Origin: Spirochaeta sp. UBA5339
GTDB taxonomy: Bacteria; Spirochaetota; Spirochaetia; DSM-2461
Assembly (NCBI GenBank): GCA_002408085.1
Contig: DHQL01000016.1
Span: 48,740-112,739, forward strand
Length of the DNA stretch: 64,000 nucleotides
Reading direction: 5' to 3'
Made by a program: the position numbers and the translations under genes. How positions within the stretch are numbered: the first letter of the stretch is position 1; the number at the start of each line of letters is the position of its first letter. The notes under the pieces are model-generated. The model saw nothing but the letters and a program-made list of their open reading frames with translations. It made no database searches and was not told the DNA's origin. Below, one piece after another: positions 49,436 to 57,631 of this stretch.

Positions 49436-50896
49436 TTAGAAGCTCTCGAGGGCGGCCTGAGCCTCGCGGCGCACATTGACAGCCTCTTTCTCGTTGTCCA
49501 TGGCCTTCAGAGCATCCTTGAGCCCCGAGATCTTATTGAGCCGGACTCCTCTGATACCGTAAATCCTGATAACAAAGTCCTTATGGGCCAGCATCTCCGC
49601 ATAGAAGGGCCTGAGACGGTCCCACTCCGTGGTACTGAGGGTCTTGCAGAAGGGCCCCAGTTCACTGTCATTGTCGGCGGACCATTTAGGCCTGAGAACC
49701 TCTTCCAGAGCGTCAATGGAGCCGCTGATCCTGTGCTCCATCATCATATCAAGAGCCTTCTGCCTGATATCAAAGGCGACCCGTTCGCCCTCAAACATCT
49801 CAAGGATAAAGTCATCCGCATCAGAACCGCCAATCTGTCCCAGGGCCTCAAGGGAGGCATAGCGAACATGGCGGATAGGATCCTTGCGGACCTTGTACTG
49901 CAGAATATCCACGGCCTCACCGGCTTCCCGCTCTCCCAGACCCTGTGCGGCTGCCACCCGGATACGCCAGAAGGAATCCCTGAGGGCATTGATCAGAATG
50001 GTCTCGACAGACGGGTCCTCATACTTGGTAATCCCTAAAAGGATGTAGGAGCGGAGGAGACTATCCTGGGAACTGTTGTACATGTCCCTTAAAAGCGTAA
50101 GCCCCTCTTCATTGCCCAGAAGACCGATGGCAACGGCGGCATTCTGGCGCTGAGCCGAAGGAGCATCCTCATCCTGAAGGATGTCCTCAAGAAGAATCTG
50201 GGACTCCTGGTATCCAAGCTCACCCAGCACAGTCATGGCGGCGGCAAGAAACTCATCGTACTCCGAATCTCCCTCATACTCATTCACAAGATCAAGGATC
50301 TCTTCGACCCGGGAGGAATCCTCCAGCCGGCCGATTCCCCTGAGGGCGGCTACGGCCAGGGAACTGCTGTTGTCCGTAAGTAGATTGTAGAAGAGGTCAC
50401 CCGCCTCCTCGGATTTGATGGTTCCCAGATAACTGACGGCGGCCAGAAGCAGACGGTTTGAGAAGTCATAGTCATCCAGGTGGTCGGTGAGCATCTGAAG
50501 AGTGTGCTCTTCGGCAAGATCAACCTCCATCTCATTGAAGAACTCTATGATTCCCCGCTGGATCTCCGCATTGGAGCTGGCATCCAGCACTCCGGCCAGG
50601 TCCTCATTAAAGGTCATATCCTTTTCGCTCTTGATGGTGGAGAGAAGATCCAGAACTTCCGTATCGATGCCGTAGAGAAGGGTCTCCCGCTTCTCCTTGA
50701 TAAGAGACTCAAGCTTCTCCTTCTCCTCCTCAGCCTTCTTTTCGGCTTCGGCAGCCTTATCCGCATCGGCATCAGCGGCGGGTGCAGCAGACTCTTCAGA
50801 TGCCGGAGCTCCTCCGGCCTCCTGGGACCACAGGGGCTGAACCAGAAGCAAAACAAGAAAAATGACTTTTGTAAAAACTCTCCCGGACACTTTCAT
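49436..50896 (-). CDS. Exported HEAT-repeat protein
   Basis: A 486-residue secreted protein: signal peptide about 1-25 (VFTKVIFLVLLLVQPLWSQ), an Ala/Glu-rich coiled stretch (about 30-70), then about ten HEAT-like helical pairs (VAALRGIGRLEDSSRVEEIL, NAAVAIGLLGNEEGLTLLRD, VRYASLEALGQIGGSDADDF). HEAT stacks are protein-binding scaffolds; location should be periplasmic. It is the last gene of the murJ-led group (6 nt behind murJ), next to envelope genes, so an envelope-assembly role is plausible but unproven. Confidence 0.85.
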   Translation of the reverse strand: MKVSGRVFTKVIFLVLLLVQPLWSQEAGGAPASEESAAPAADADADKAAEAEKKAEEEKEKLESLIKEKRETLLYGIDTEVLDLLSTIKSEKDMTFNEDLAGVLDASSNAEIQRGIIEFFNEMEVDLAEEHTLQMLTDHLDDYDFSNRLLLAAVSYLGTIKSEEAGDLFYNLLTDNSSSLAVAALRGIGRLEDSSRVEEILDLVNEYEGDSEYDEFLAAAMTVLGELGYQESQILLEDILQDEDAPSAQRQNAAVAIGLLGNEEGLTLLRDMYNSSQDSLLRSYILLGITKYEDPSVETILINALRDSFWRIRVAAAQGLGEREAGEAVDILQYKVRKDPIRHVRYASLEALGQIGGSDADDFILEMFEGERVAFDIRQKALDMMMEHRISGSIDALEEVLRPKWSADNDSELGPFCKTLSTTEWDRLRPFYAEMLAHKDFVIRIYGIRGVRLNKISGLKDALKAMDNEKEAVNVRREAQAALESF

Positions 50897-50902
50897 AAAG
50901 AC

Positions 50903-52456
50903 CTACCCTCTTCTTCTAAGAATCGTCATCACATCCAGTTTCATTAAGGAGTAAAAGAGAAAGAGAACCGCAAGGCTGCCTAATCCTTCCATGGCAAGAA
51001 GTCCCAGATTATGCCAGCCGCTTCCCTCCAGGAAGCGCTCTACGGGAATAAACCTTTTGAATGCCAGAATAACCAGCACCATGGGGATCTGCGCCGCCAG
51101 TACCTTCAGAGTCTGCCGTGCCAGGGGCTTGTAGTCCAGTCCAAGCTTCTCTTTGAAGTAACCGGAGACCATAACCCCGGAGCCCGCAAGAAAAGCCAGT
51201 GAATTGGCCCAGGCAAGTGAGGCGACACCCCAGCCGAAACTGATAAACAGAAGGGAGAGAGCAATATCCAGGGTCACTGTCACCAGTGCCGTAACTAGAG
51301 GAAAACGGTAGTTCCTGCGGGAGTAATAGGACCTCTGAAAGAGATTGTAGGTTCCCACGAAAAACATACCGGGACAGTAGGCAAAGAGGACCCTGGCGGC
51401 CAGAAGGGTATTTTTAGCTGTAAATTCACCCCTCTGCAGGGCGGTGGAGATCATCTCCGGACCAAAAGCCATAAGCAGCAGAGATGAGGGAATAAGCAGT
51501 ACGCTGAGCATATGAACACCCTGAAGCAGGGTTTCACCCATGGCCTGGATATTGCCCTCTCCCGCCTGACGGCTCATCTTGGGAAAGAGAACCGTTGTAA
51601 TGGAAGCACTGAAGATGCCGAAAGGGAGCTGCCAGAAGACGATGGCGTTACTCAGAGCCGTTGTTGAACCCTCATCAAGGCCTGTTGCCAGAAGAACCGC
51701 CACCTGGGAGTTTACGGTGAAGATGGATGAGGTGATCAGAACCGGTATCCACTGTTTCATGACCCGCTGAAAAGCCTCATCCTTGAAGTGAAGCCGGGGT
51801 TTCAGTGAGTAGCCCAGTTTTCTGTAGAGAGGAAACTGCCATAGAATCTGAAAGCCCCCTCCTCCCAGCACACCCGCCACCATTGAGAAGACACCCAGTG
51901 ATTCATGCCAGATGAGTATGCTGACAATCACCGAAACAGAGAACAGCAGGGGCGACAGAGCGGGTATCAGAAAGTGGTTGTGAGAGTTCAGGACAGCCAT
52001 CAGCACCGCAGAGACGCTGATCAGCAGTATATAGTGCCACATCCACCTGAACAGACGGATAGCCAGATCAAAATCCGCGGGGTCCGGGAAACGGACAAAG
52101 AGGCGGAGCAGTATCTGGGGCTGAATAATGCAGACCAGGGAAACGGGCACCAGAATCAGCATCTGAAGTCCCAGGATACTGCGGCTCAGGTTTCTTGAGC
52201 CCTTCCCCTCTGGATCCGAGACGATCTGTCTGGACAACTCGGGGATAAAGGCCGATGAGAGGGCCCCCTCGGCCAGAAGCTTCCGGAAATTATTGGGTAT
52301 GTTGAACACCGCATTGAGAACATCTGCCTTGCGTCCGGCACCGAAGAACATACTGATCAGGGCGATCTTTACAAATCCCAGGAGCCGGGAACCCAGGGTT
52401 CCCGCCATCACACCCAGGGTGGAGAGGAGGCTCTGCCTGCGGGTTGTCTCTTTCAA
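50903..52456 (-). CDS. murJ: Lipid II flippase MurJ (MviN family)
   Basis: A 517-residue inner-membrane protein with about 14 helices that moves lipid II across the membrane for peptidoglycan synthesis. Family features: N-terminal GTLGSRLLGFVKIALISMFFG, FNIPNNFRKLLAEGALSSAF and the QRSYYSRRNYRFPL segment. The start is TTG 52456 with AGAGG 8 nt upstream; no ATG fits the conserved N-terminus. It directly follows tgt (3 nt), and the HEAT-repeat gene follows it. Confidence 0.96.
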   Translation of the reverse strand: MKETTRRQSLLSTLGVMAGTLGSRLLGFVKIALISMFFGAGRKADVLNAVFNIPNNFRKLLAEGALSSAFIPELSRQIVSDPEGKGSRNLSRSILGLQMLILVPVSLVCIIQPQILLRLFVRFPDPADFDLAIRLFRWMWHYILLISVSAVLMAVLNSHNHFLIPALSPLLFSVSVIVSILIWHESLGVFSMVAGVLGGGGFQILWQFPLYRKLGYSLKPRLHFKDEAFQRVMKQWIPVLITSSIFTVNSQVAVLLATGLDEGSTTALSNAIVFWQLPFGIFSASITTVLFPKMSRQAGEGNIQAMGETLLQGVHMLSVLLIPSSLLLMAFGPEMISTALQRGEFTAKNTLLAARVLFAYCPGMFFVGTYNLFQRSYYSRRNYRFPLVTALVTVTLDIALSLLFISFGWGVASLAWANSLAFLAGSGVMVSGYFKEKLGLDYKPLARQTLKVLAAQIPMVLVILAFKRFIPVERFLEGSGWHNLGLLAMEGLGSLAVLFLFYSLMKLDVMTILRRRG

Positions 52457-52459
52457 ATC

Positions 52460-53575
52460 TTACCTCTTCTGAAAACGGTCAAGGAAGTTCTTTTTGTACT
52501 CAAGGAACCGTCCCTCTCTCAGGGACTGTCTTACCTCGGCCATAAAGGTATGGAGGAAGTGGAGGTTGTGCTCTGTGACGAGCATGGGTCCCAGAATTTC
52601 CTTGGCCTTGAAGAGGTGACGAAGATAGGAGCGGCTGTACTGCTGACATACAGGACAGGTACAGGTAGGCTCGATGGGCTGCTGGTCCAGGCGGCACTTT
52701 TCGTTCTTCAGAGCCAGGTTGCCGTCACGGGTGAAACAGGTTCCGTTCCGGGCGATTCTTGTGGGATAGACGCAGTCGAACATATCGATTCCCGCCTCAA
52801 CAGCCTCAAGCATATAATCGGGGGTTCCGATGCCCATCACGTACCGGGGCTTGTCCTCGGGGAGGAACTGGGCGGTATAGTGAAGAAAGTCACGGAACAT
52901 CTCGGGGGTTTCTCCAACAGAGAGCCCTCCGATGGCGATGCCCGGTGTGTCCAGTTCAAGAATCTCTTCGGCACTCCTTTTACGGAGATCCTCATAGAAG
53001 TTCCCCTGGATAATGCCGAAAAGCTTCCCCTGATAGGAGTCATCGCAGTTCTCCCAGCGCTTTTTGGCTCTCTTCGCCCAGCGCGTGGTGATTTCAAGGG
53101 ACTTTACGGCCTCCTTGTGTGAGATTCCAGGGGGCGTACAGACATCCAGAACCATCTGAATATCGCTGCCCAGGGTTTCCTGTATCTCGACAACCTTCTC
53201 GGGGGTAAACTCGTGGTAGGCTCCGTCCACGTGAGAACGGAAACGGACACCCTCCTCCCGGATCTTTCTGAAAGGGGCCAGTGAGAAGACCTGGAATCCC
53301 CCGGAGTCGGTGAGGATATTATGTTTCCAGCCGCTGAACTTGTGAAGTCCTCCTGCGGCCTTGATTACCTCCATCCCCGGACGGAGGTAGAGGTGGTAGG
53401 TGTTCCCCAGAATCAGGGTGTAGCCCATATCGTCCACCGAGTTATGCTTGACGGCCTTGACCGTACCGTTTGTGCCTACCGGCATAAAGGCGGGAATTTC
53501 CACATCACCGTGAGGCAGATGGAGGATTCCACCGCGTCCCCGGCAGGAATTGTCTCTATATTGTATATCTATCAT
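52460..53575 (-). CDS. tgt: tRNA-guanine transglycosylase (queuine/preQ1)
   Basis: A 371-residue bacterial Tgt, which exchanges guanine 34 of certain tRNAs for preQ1. Catalytic and structural motifs are intact: ILTDSGGFQVFSLA, GGLSVGETPEMF, MGIGTPDYMLEAVEAGIDMF, then DCVYPTRIARNGTCFT and the zinc ligands CTCPVCQQYSRSYLRHLF. Length and start are standard. The 57-nt gap to the lptG-like gene has no clear terminator, so the transcript may run lptF-lptG-tgt-murJ-HEAT. Confidence 0.98.
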   Translation of the reverse strand: MIDIQYRDNSCRGRGGILHLPHGDVEIPAFMPVGTNGTVKAVKHNSVDDMGYTLILGNTYHLYLRPGMEVIKAAGGLHKFSGWKHNILTDSGGFQVFSLAPFRKIREEGVRFRSHVDGAYHEFTPEKVVEIQETLGSDIQMVLDVCTPPGISHKEAVKSLEITTRWAKRAKKRWENCDDSYQGKLFGIIQGNFYEDLRKRSAEEILELDTPGIAIGGLSVGETPEMFRDFLHYTAQFLPEDKPRYVMGIGTPDYMLEAVEAGIDMFDCVYPTRIARNGTCFTRDGNLALKNEKCRLDQQPIEPTCTCPVCQQYSRSYLRHLFKAKEILGPMLVTEHNLHFLHTFMAEVRQSLREGRFLEYKKNFLDRFQKR

Positions 53576-53632
53576 TCGATCTCCCTGGTCATGGTCCCCG
53601 GCGGGCAGCCGGCGGACAAAGACCTGTTTATA

Positions 53633-54706
53633 TCAGGTTTGGGCCGTCCTGAAAAGAAGTACACCAACTCCCAGAAAAACAAGAAAGGCGGCCCAGGCAC
53701 CGTAAATGGGGGGTATATATCCCAGTTTAGCCAATAGTACCATAATCATTTGCGCCACATAATATATAACAGAAACCACCAGACTGGAAAGGAGGCTCAT
53801 CAGCAGAATGTTCTTTTTAAAGCGCCCCCCCAGGGAACAGGAGAGAAGCGCCACCACAAGGGGAGTCAGAGCAAAGGAAACCCGCTGATAATACTCGGTG
53901 AGGACCCCCTTGTAGGGGAATCCGGTCCTTCTGAGGGACTCCACCCAATCCTTTGCCTCCCGGGCGGTCATCTCCGCAACATCCCGGGTAATCCTCTTGA
54001 AAGAATCGGGAGGTTCATCCAGAAGTTCATGCTCCCAGCTGCTGAAAAATTCCTCCACCATAAACTCCTCTCCATCGGAGAAGACCCTTGCGTTCTTGAT
54101 TATCCACCGGCCATCCTCCCACTGAGCGGAATTTCCATCCACCCGGAGTTCCAGCCGTCCCTGATCATCCAGAAAGAGCACCGTCACGCCCGTCAGACTC
54201 ATACGGCGGTCGTTATAGAAGTCGGCATTGTAGATGACTCTGTTTCTGTGACTCAGGACAGCTACATTGGAGTTGCTGTAGCTGACAGTCTGTCCCAGTA
54301 CCTCCCGGGACATCCTGTTTTTATCTTTTAATGTGGGAATAACAATACGGTCTTCAAAAAAATAGCTGCCGAAACTTAAAAACAGGGCAATAACAAGAAG
54401 AGGCATGGTCAGCTGATAGAGAGAGAATCCCGATCCGAAAACCGCAATCAGCTCATTGTTGGCGTAGTAGTTACCCAGGGTATAGGAGATGGAAAACAGA
54501 AGGGCAATGGGCAGGGCGAATGAGATGCACTTGGGCATGTAGAGCAGAGTGATCTGAAGAATCACCTTCAGGGAAACATCGGCATTCAGATAGCGCCAGA
54601 GATTGGCGAAAATATCCACAAGCTGCAGGATCAGAACAAAAAAGATCATGGAAACCAGGAGTGTGGGTATAAAGTCTTTGATTATCATCCTGTGAAGTGT
54701 TTTCAT
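53633..54706 (-). CDS. lptG: LptG-like LPS-export permease (YjgP/YjgQ family)
   Basis: A 357-residue inner-membrane protein with six helices and a large periplasmic domain, the layout of LptF/LptG, which together with LptB form the ABC transporter that extracts lipopolysaccharide or lipid. Start: ATG 54706, the M of MKTLHRMIIKDFIPTLLVSM; it overlaps the upstream paralogue's stop as ATGA. Features: YMPKCISFALPIALLFSISY, LGNYYANNELIAVFGSGFSL and the C-terminal FALTPLVVALLSCSLGGRF. LPS itself is absent in many spirochaetes, so the exported lipid may be different. Confidence 0.85.
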   Translation of the reverse strand: MKTLHRMIIKDFIPTLLVSMIFFVLILQLVDIFANLWRYLNADVSLKVILQITLLYMPKCISFALPIALLFSISYTLGNYYANNELIAVFGSGFSLYQLTMPLLVIALFLSFGSYFFEDRIVIPTLKDKNRMSREVLGQTVSYSNSNVAVLSHRNRVIYNADFYNDRRMSLTGVTVLFLDDQGRLELRVDGNSAQWEDGRWIIKNARVFSDGEEFMVEEFFSSWEHELLDEPPDSFKRITRDVAEMTAREAKDWVESLRRTGFPYKGVLTEYYQRVSFALTPLVVALLSCSLGGRFKKNILLMSLLSSLVVSVIYYVAQMIMVLLAKLGYIPPIYGAWAAFLVFLGVGVLLFRTAQT

Positions 54707-55998
54707 TTGCCCGCCCTGAAGAGATAGAGAACAGAACCTGCCAGCAGGATCAGCATATTGGGGAGCCACATGATCAGAGCGGGGGGATAGAAGGTCCTGA
54801 TCCCCACGGTCCGGCCGGCCACAAGCATTCCCCAGTAGAGAATGGTGATAAACAGGCCTATTCCAAAGCCCACGGACTTGCCGCTTCGTCTGGAAAAGAG
54901 CCCCAAAGGAAAGGCTAGAATCACAAAGGGCAGACAGGAGAAGGGAATGGAGAATTTCTGAAAAAACTCCAGCTTCCAGATCTGCAGGGAACGGTCTGTG
55001 ACCCGGCTCTCCGAGGCGTTCAGATACTGCTCATTCAGATTCTCCAGCCTCACGGGATAGGCTTCGGCAGCCGGAATACTGCTTTCACCGTTCAGGGCGG
55101 ACCAGCTGCCGTAGAGGTCTGCAAATGCCATAAAGGCCTGGTAGTCCTTCTCCATAACCCTCTCGTAGTACCTGAGCTCTTTCTCCCTGATGGCCCTGTA
55201 GACATCAAGGGAACTCATCTCCCGTGGCCCCGGGTTGCGGATGGAACTGGTAATATCCCCCAAAAGGATGTTGTAGACCATCTTGTCCGCTTCGGTGTAG
55301 AGGAACTCCCCCCTGCTCCGTTTGTCCGGCTTATGATCAAGGATGTTATCAAGCTGAAACGAGAGCACCCCGGCATCCTCATAATCGCTGTTGATTTCGG
55401 CGGTATCTGCCAGAATGACCCGGCGGTTGGACTCCTTGTCCTTTTCGATAATGATAAGGTTGTCCATATACTTCCCCTCAACCTGCCCCGTAATGATGAT
55501 GCTGTCCTGAAAGTATTTTACCGAGTAGGACTCCAGCTCCACCTCGGGATTCTGATAGATCATCTCCCTGTAGAGCCTGGTAAAGTTGATGGTTCCCAAA
55601 GGCAGAAGGTAGTCGTTTACAAAGAATGAGAAGAGGGAGAAGATGATGCCCAGAATAAAGACCGGAAGAAAGATGCGGTTATAGCGGATTCCGGAACACT
55701 GCATTGCCAGAATCTCGTTATCCGAGCTGAATCGGCCATAGGTCATAAGAGTTCCCACCAGGGTGGCGAAAGGAAAGGAGATTGCAATAATCGATGGCAG
55801 GGAGTAGAAAATCAGACGCATTACATAGGTAAAGGGAACCCGTTTTTCCAGAATATCCTCTGCCAGCAGAAGAAGCTGGTTGATAAAGAAAACAAAGAAG
55901 AAAAAGAGAAAGGAGACAAAAAAGGAGAGAAAAAACTCCCTGGCAATATATAGATAGAGGGTCCTGTGTGAATTAGGGTGTCGTAAAGAAGTCTTCAT
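54703..55998 (-). CDS. lptF: LptF-like LPS-export permease (YjgP/YjgQ family)
   Basis: A 431-residue paralogue of the gene above. It shares the six-helix layout and motifs such as YSLPSIIAISFPFATLVGTL, TYGRFSSDNEILAMQCSGI and a final FSIPFSCLPFVILAFPLGLF. The periplasmic middle (about 130-330) is larger than in the other copy. It overlaps the exported beta-propeller gene by 26 nt and the lptG-like gene by 4 nt. I assign F and G by order and size; the two names could be exchanged. Confidence 0.85.
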   Translation of the reverse strand: MKTSLRHPNSHRTLYLYIAREFFLSFFVSFLFFFFVFFINQLLLLAEDILEKRVPFTYVMRLIFYSLPSIIAISFPFATLVGTLMTYGRFSSDNEILAMQCSGIRYNRIFLPVFILGIIFSLFSFFVNDYLLPLGTINFTRLYREMIYQNPEVELESYSVKYFQDSIIITGQVEGKYMDNLIIIEKDKESNRRVILADTAEINSDYEDAGVLSFQLDNILDHKPDKRSRGEFLYTEADKMVYNILLGDITSSIRNPGPREMSSLDVYRAIREKELRYYERVMEKDYQAFMAFADLYGSWSALNGESSIPAAEAYPVRLENLNEQYLNASESRVTDRSLQIWKLEFFQKFSIPFSCLPFVILAFPLGLFSRRSGKSVGFGIGLFITILYWGMLVAGRTVGIRTFYPPALIMWLPNMLILLAGSVLYLFRAGK

Positions 55999-57076
55999 GT
56001 ATTATAACCAGTCCCTGCCCCTGTACGGCGCAAATAATATAGGGTTCCAGATAGACCAGGGAGCTTAAGTCCAACCCCCCGAGGCCCTCGGATATGCCGT
56101 AGTATCTGATAGCCAGACTCTTTTTATCCACCGCCATAAGCCCCTGTCCCAGGGTAGTAAAGAAGTAAAAGTCCCTGTTCTCGGCTCCATCGGTGATCCA
56201 GGATGATCGGCTGTTCAGGAAAACTATATCATAGCCCTCCCCCTGTCTGACAAGCTTAAAAAGACCTCTGCCGTAGGAACCTCCCAGCATCTCACCATCG
56301 GGGTCGCCGAGAATACTGCGGACCGCCGATAGCTGACGGCCATTGAACCCGGCCCTTCTGACTGAAAACCCGGAGTCCAGAATAAAGAGACCATCCTCCT
56401 CGGTTCCGGCAAGAACCTCTTCGTCCTCCAGCTGCCGCAGATAGGTGACGTTCCTCAGGGATGAGGCTTCTGAGATGTTTGAATAGCCGTCCAGCCTGAT
56501 TCTTCTGAGCCCCAGCCCCTGGGTACCTGCGATAAGCCCTGAACCCATTACAACGGAGCTCTGAAGTCCCCGGAAACTCTGCTCATCGGGAATATCCAGA
56601 TAGACCAGACGGTCATGACGTTTGGAGTAGAGCCCCACCGATCCATAGGAGAGAAACCAGATCCGTTCTCCGTCAGACTCTATGGTCTGCACCGAACGGA
56701 TCGCCAGGGACTCCTCCCCCCGGATAAGAGACTTCCAGCTCTTCTCGGACAGGGAGTACCGGGCAATATCTCCGCTGCGGCTCCCCATCCAAAGATCATC
56801 GCCGTCGCCTCTGATTACGGAAATTGAGTCGCTGAAAAATATATCCTCGGGGAGGGTGACGGTCTCCAGAAAGAGAGATCGTGACAGAGCTGTCCTGTTC
56901 AGTGGGTCCCATTCGGAACCCAGAACCTCCTCCATCCTCTCCCTGTAATGGGATTCAAGGTGAAAGTCCCCCTTCTCTCTGGCTTCCTGAAGACTCCTGC
57001 TCCAGTCGGCCTCCTGGGAGTAAGCGTATGGGAGAAGAGTAATCAGGATAAACAGAGATAAGAGGGACTGTCTCAT
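55973..57076 (-). CDS. Exported beta-propeller protein
   Basis: A 367-residue secreted protein: signal peptide about 1-20 (LLSLFILITLLPYAYSQ), then repeated short strand blocks typical of two-component-regulator-propeller or kelch-like blades (GDDLWMGSRSGDIARYS, GERIWFLSYGSVGLYSK, EDGLFILDSGFSVR, GGSYGRGLFKLV). No membrane helix beyond the signal. It lies between dut (overlap 4 nt) and the lptF-like gene (overlap 26 nt), so an envelope role alongside lipid export is suggested by context only. Confidence 0.75.
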   Translation of the reverse strand: MRQSLLSLFILITLLPYAYSQEADWSRSLQEAREKGDFHLESHYRERMEEVLGSEWDPLNRTALSRSLFLETVTLPEDIFFSDSISVIRGDGDDLWMGSRSGDIARYSLSEKSWKSLIRGEESLAIRSVQTIESDGERIWFLSYGSVGLYSKRHDRLVYLDIPDEQSFRGLQSSVVMGSGLIAGTQGLGLRRIRLDGYSNISEASSLRNVTYLRQLEDEEVLAGTEEDGLFILDSGFSVRRAGFNGRQLSAVRSILGDPDGEMLGGSYGRGLFKLVRQGEGYDIVFLNSRSSWITDGAENRDFYFFTTLGQGLMAVDKKSLAIRYYGISEGLGGLDLSSLVYLEPYIICAVQGQGLVIIHEDFFTTP

Positions 57077-57513
57077 TTTGCTCCGGTAGAGCCGAAGCCG
57101 CCGCTTCCCCGTGCTGTATCGTCAAGGGATTCTGTAATTGTAAACTCCGCCCTGGTAACAGGAGCGATCACCAGCTGGGCGATCCTCTCACCCCTCTCGA
57201 TCACCACTTCCTCCTGTCCCAGGTTGATCAGTATAACCATAACATCACCCCGGTAGTCGGCATCGATTGTTCCGGGAGCGTTGACTACGGAAAGCCCCTT
57301 CTTGATTGCCAGACCGCTTCTGGGTCTCACCTGCCCTTCATAGCCCGAGGGAATGGCCATCTTCAGGCCAGTAGGGACGAGTTTTCTCTCTCCGGGAGCC
57401 AGAGTCCAGGGCTCATCTATACAGGCCCTGAGGTCTGCCCCCGCCGCATCGGCTGTGCCGTAGTGGGGCATCATCTCTTCAGGCCCTGTTATTTTGATCT
57501 CAACAGATTTCAT
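57073..57513 (-). CDS. dut: Deoxyuridine triphosphatase (dUTPase)
   Basis: A 146-residue trimeric dUTPase that hydrolyses dUTP to dUMP and PPi, keeping uracil out of DNA. All five motifs are seen: AAGADLRA, RPRSGLAIKKG, GTIDADYRGDV, ERIAQLVIAPV and the C-terminal GSGGFGSTGAK. The start is ATG 57513 with AAGGA at 8 nt; an in-frame ATG 39 nt upstream is less likely. It leads the dut-propeller-lptF-lptG group and is separated from pnp by a terminator. Confidence 0.97.
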   Translation of the reverse strand: MKSVEIKITGPEEMMPHYGTADAAGADLRACIDEPWTLAPGERKLVPTGLKMAIPSGYEGQVRPRSGLAIKKGLSVVNAPGTIDADYRGDVMVILINLGQEEVVIERGERIAQLVIAPVTRAEFTITESLDDTARGSGGFGSTGAK

Positions 57514-57552
57514 CTTATATCCTTGTGATTTTTTATTGCAGATTATAAGCAA

Positions 57553-57590
57553 AAAAAACAGCCTCCGAAACGGAGACTGTTTTTATTATA
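57553..57590. terminator. Bidirectional terminator between pnp and dut
   Basis: ACAGCCTCCG-AAA-CGGAGACTGT (57558-57580, one mismatch), flanked by an A-run on the left (T-run for the leftward pnp transcript) and TTTTTATT on the right. It ends the pnp transcript and precedes dut. Confidence 0.8.
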
Positions 57591-57631
57591 TCACAGCCGG
57601 GGCTGCGAAAGAAATCCCTTGGACCTCAGAA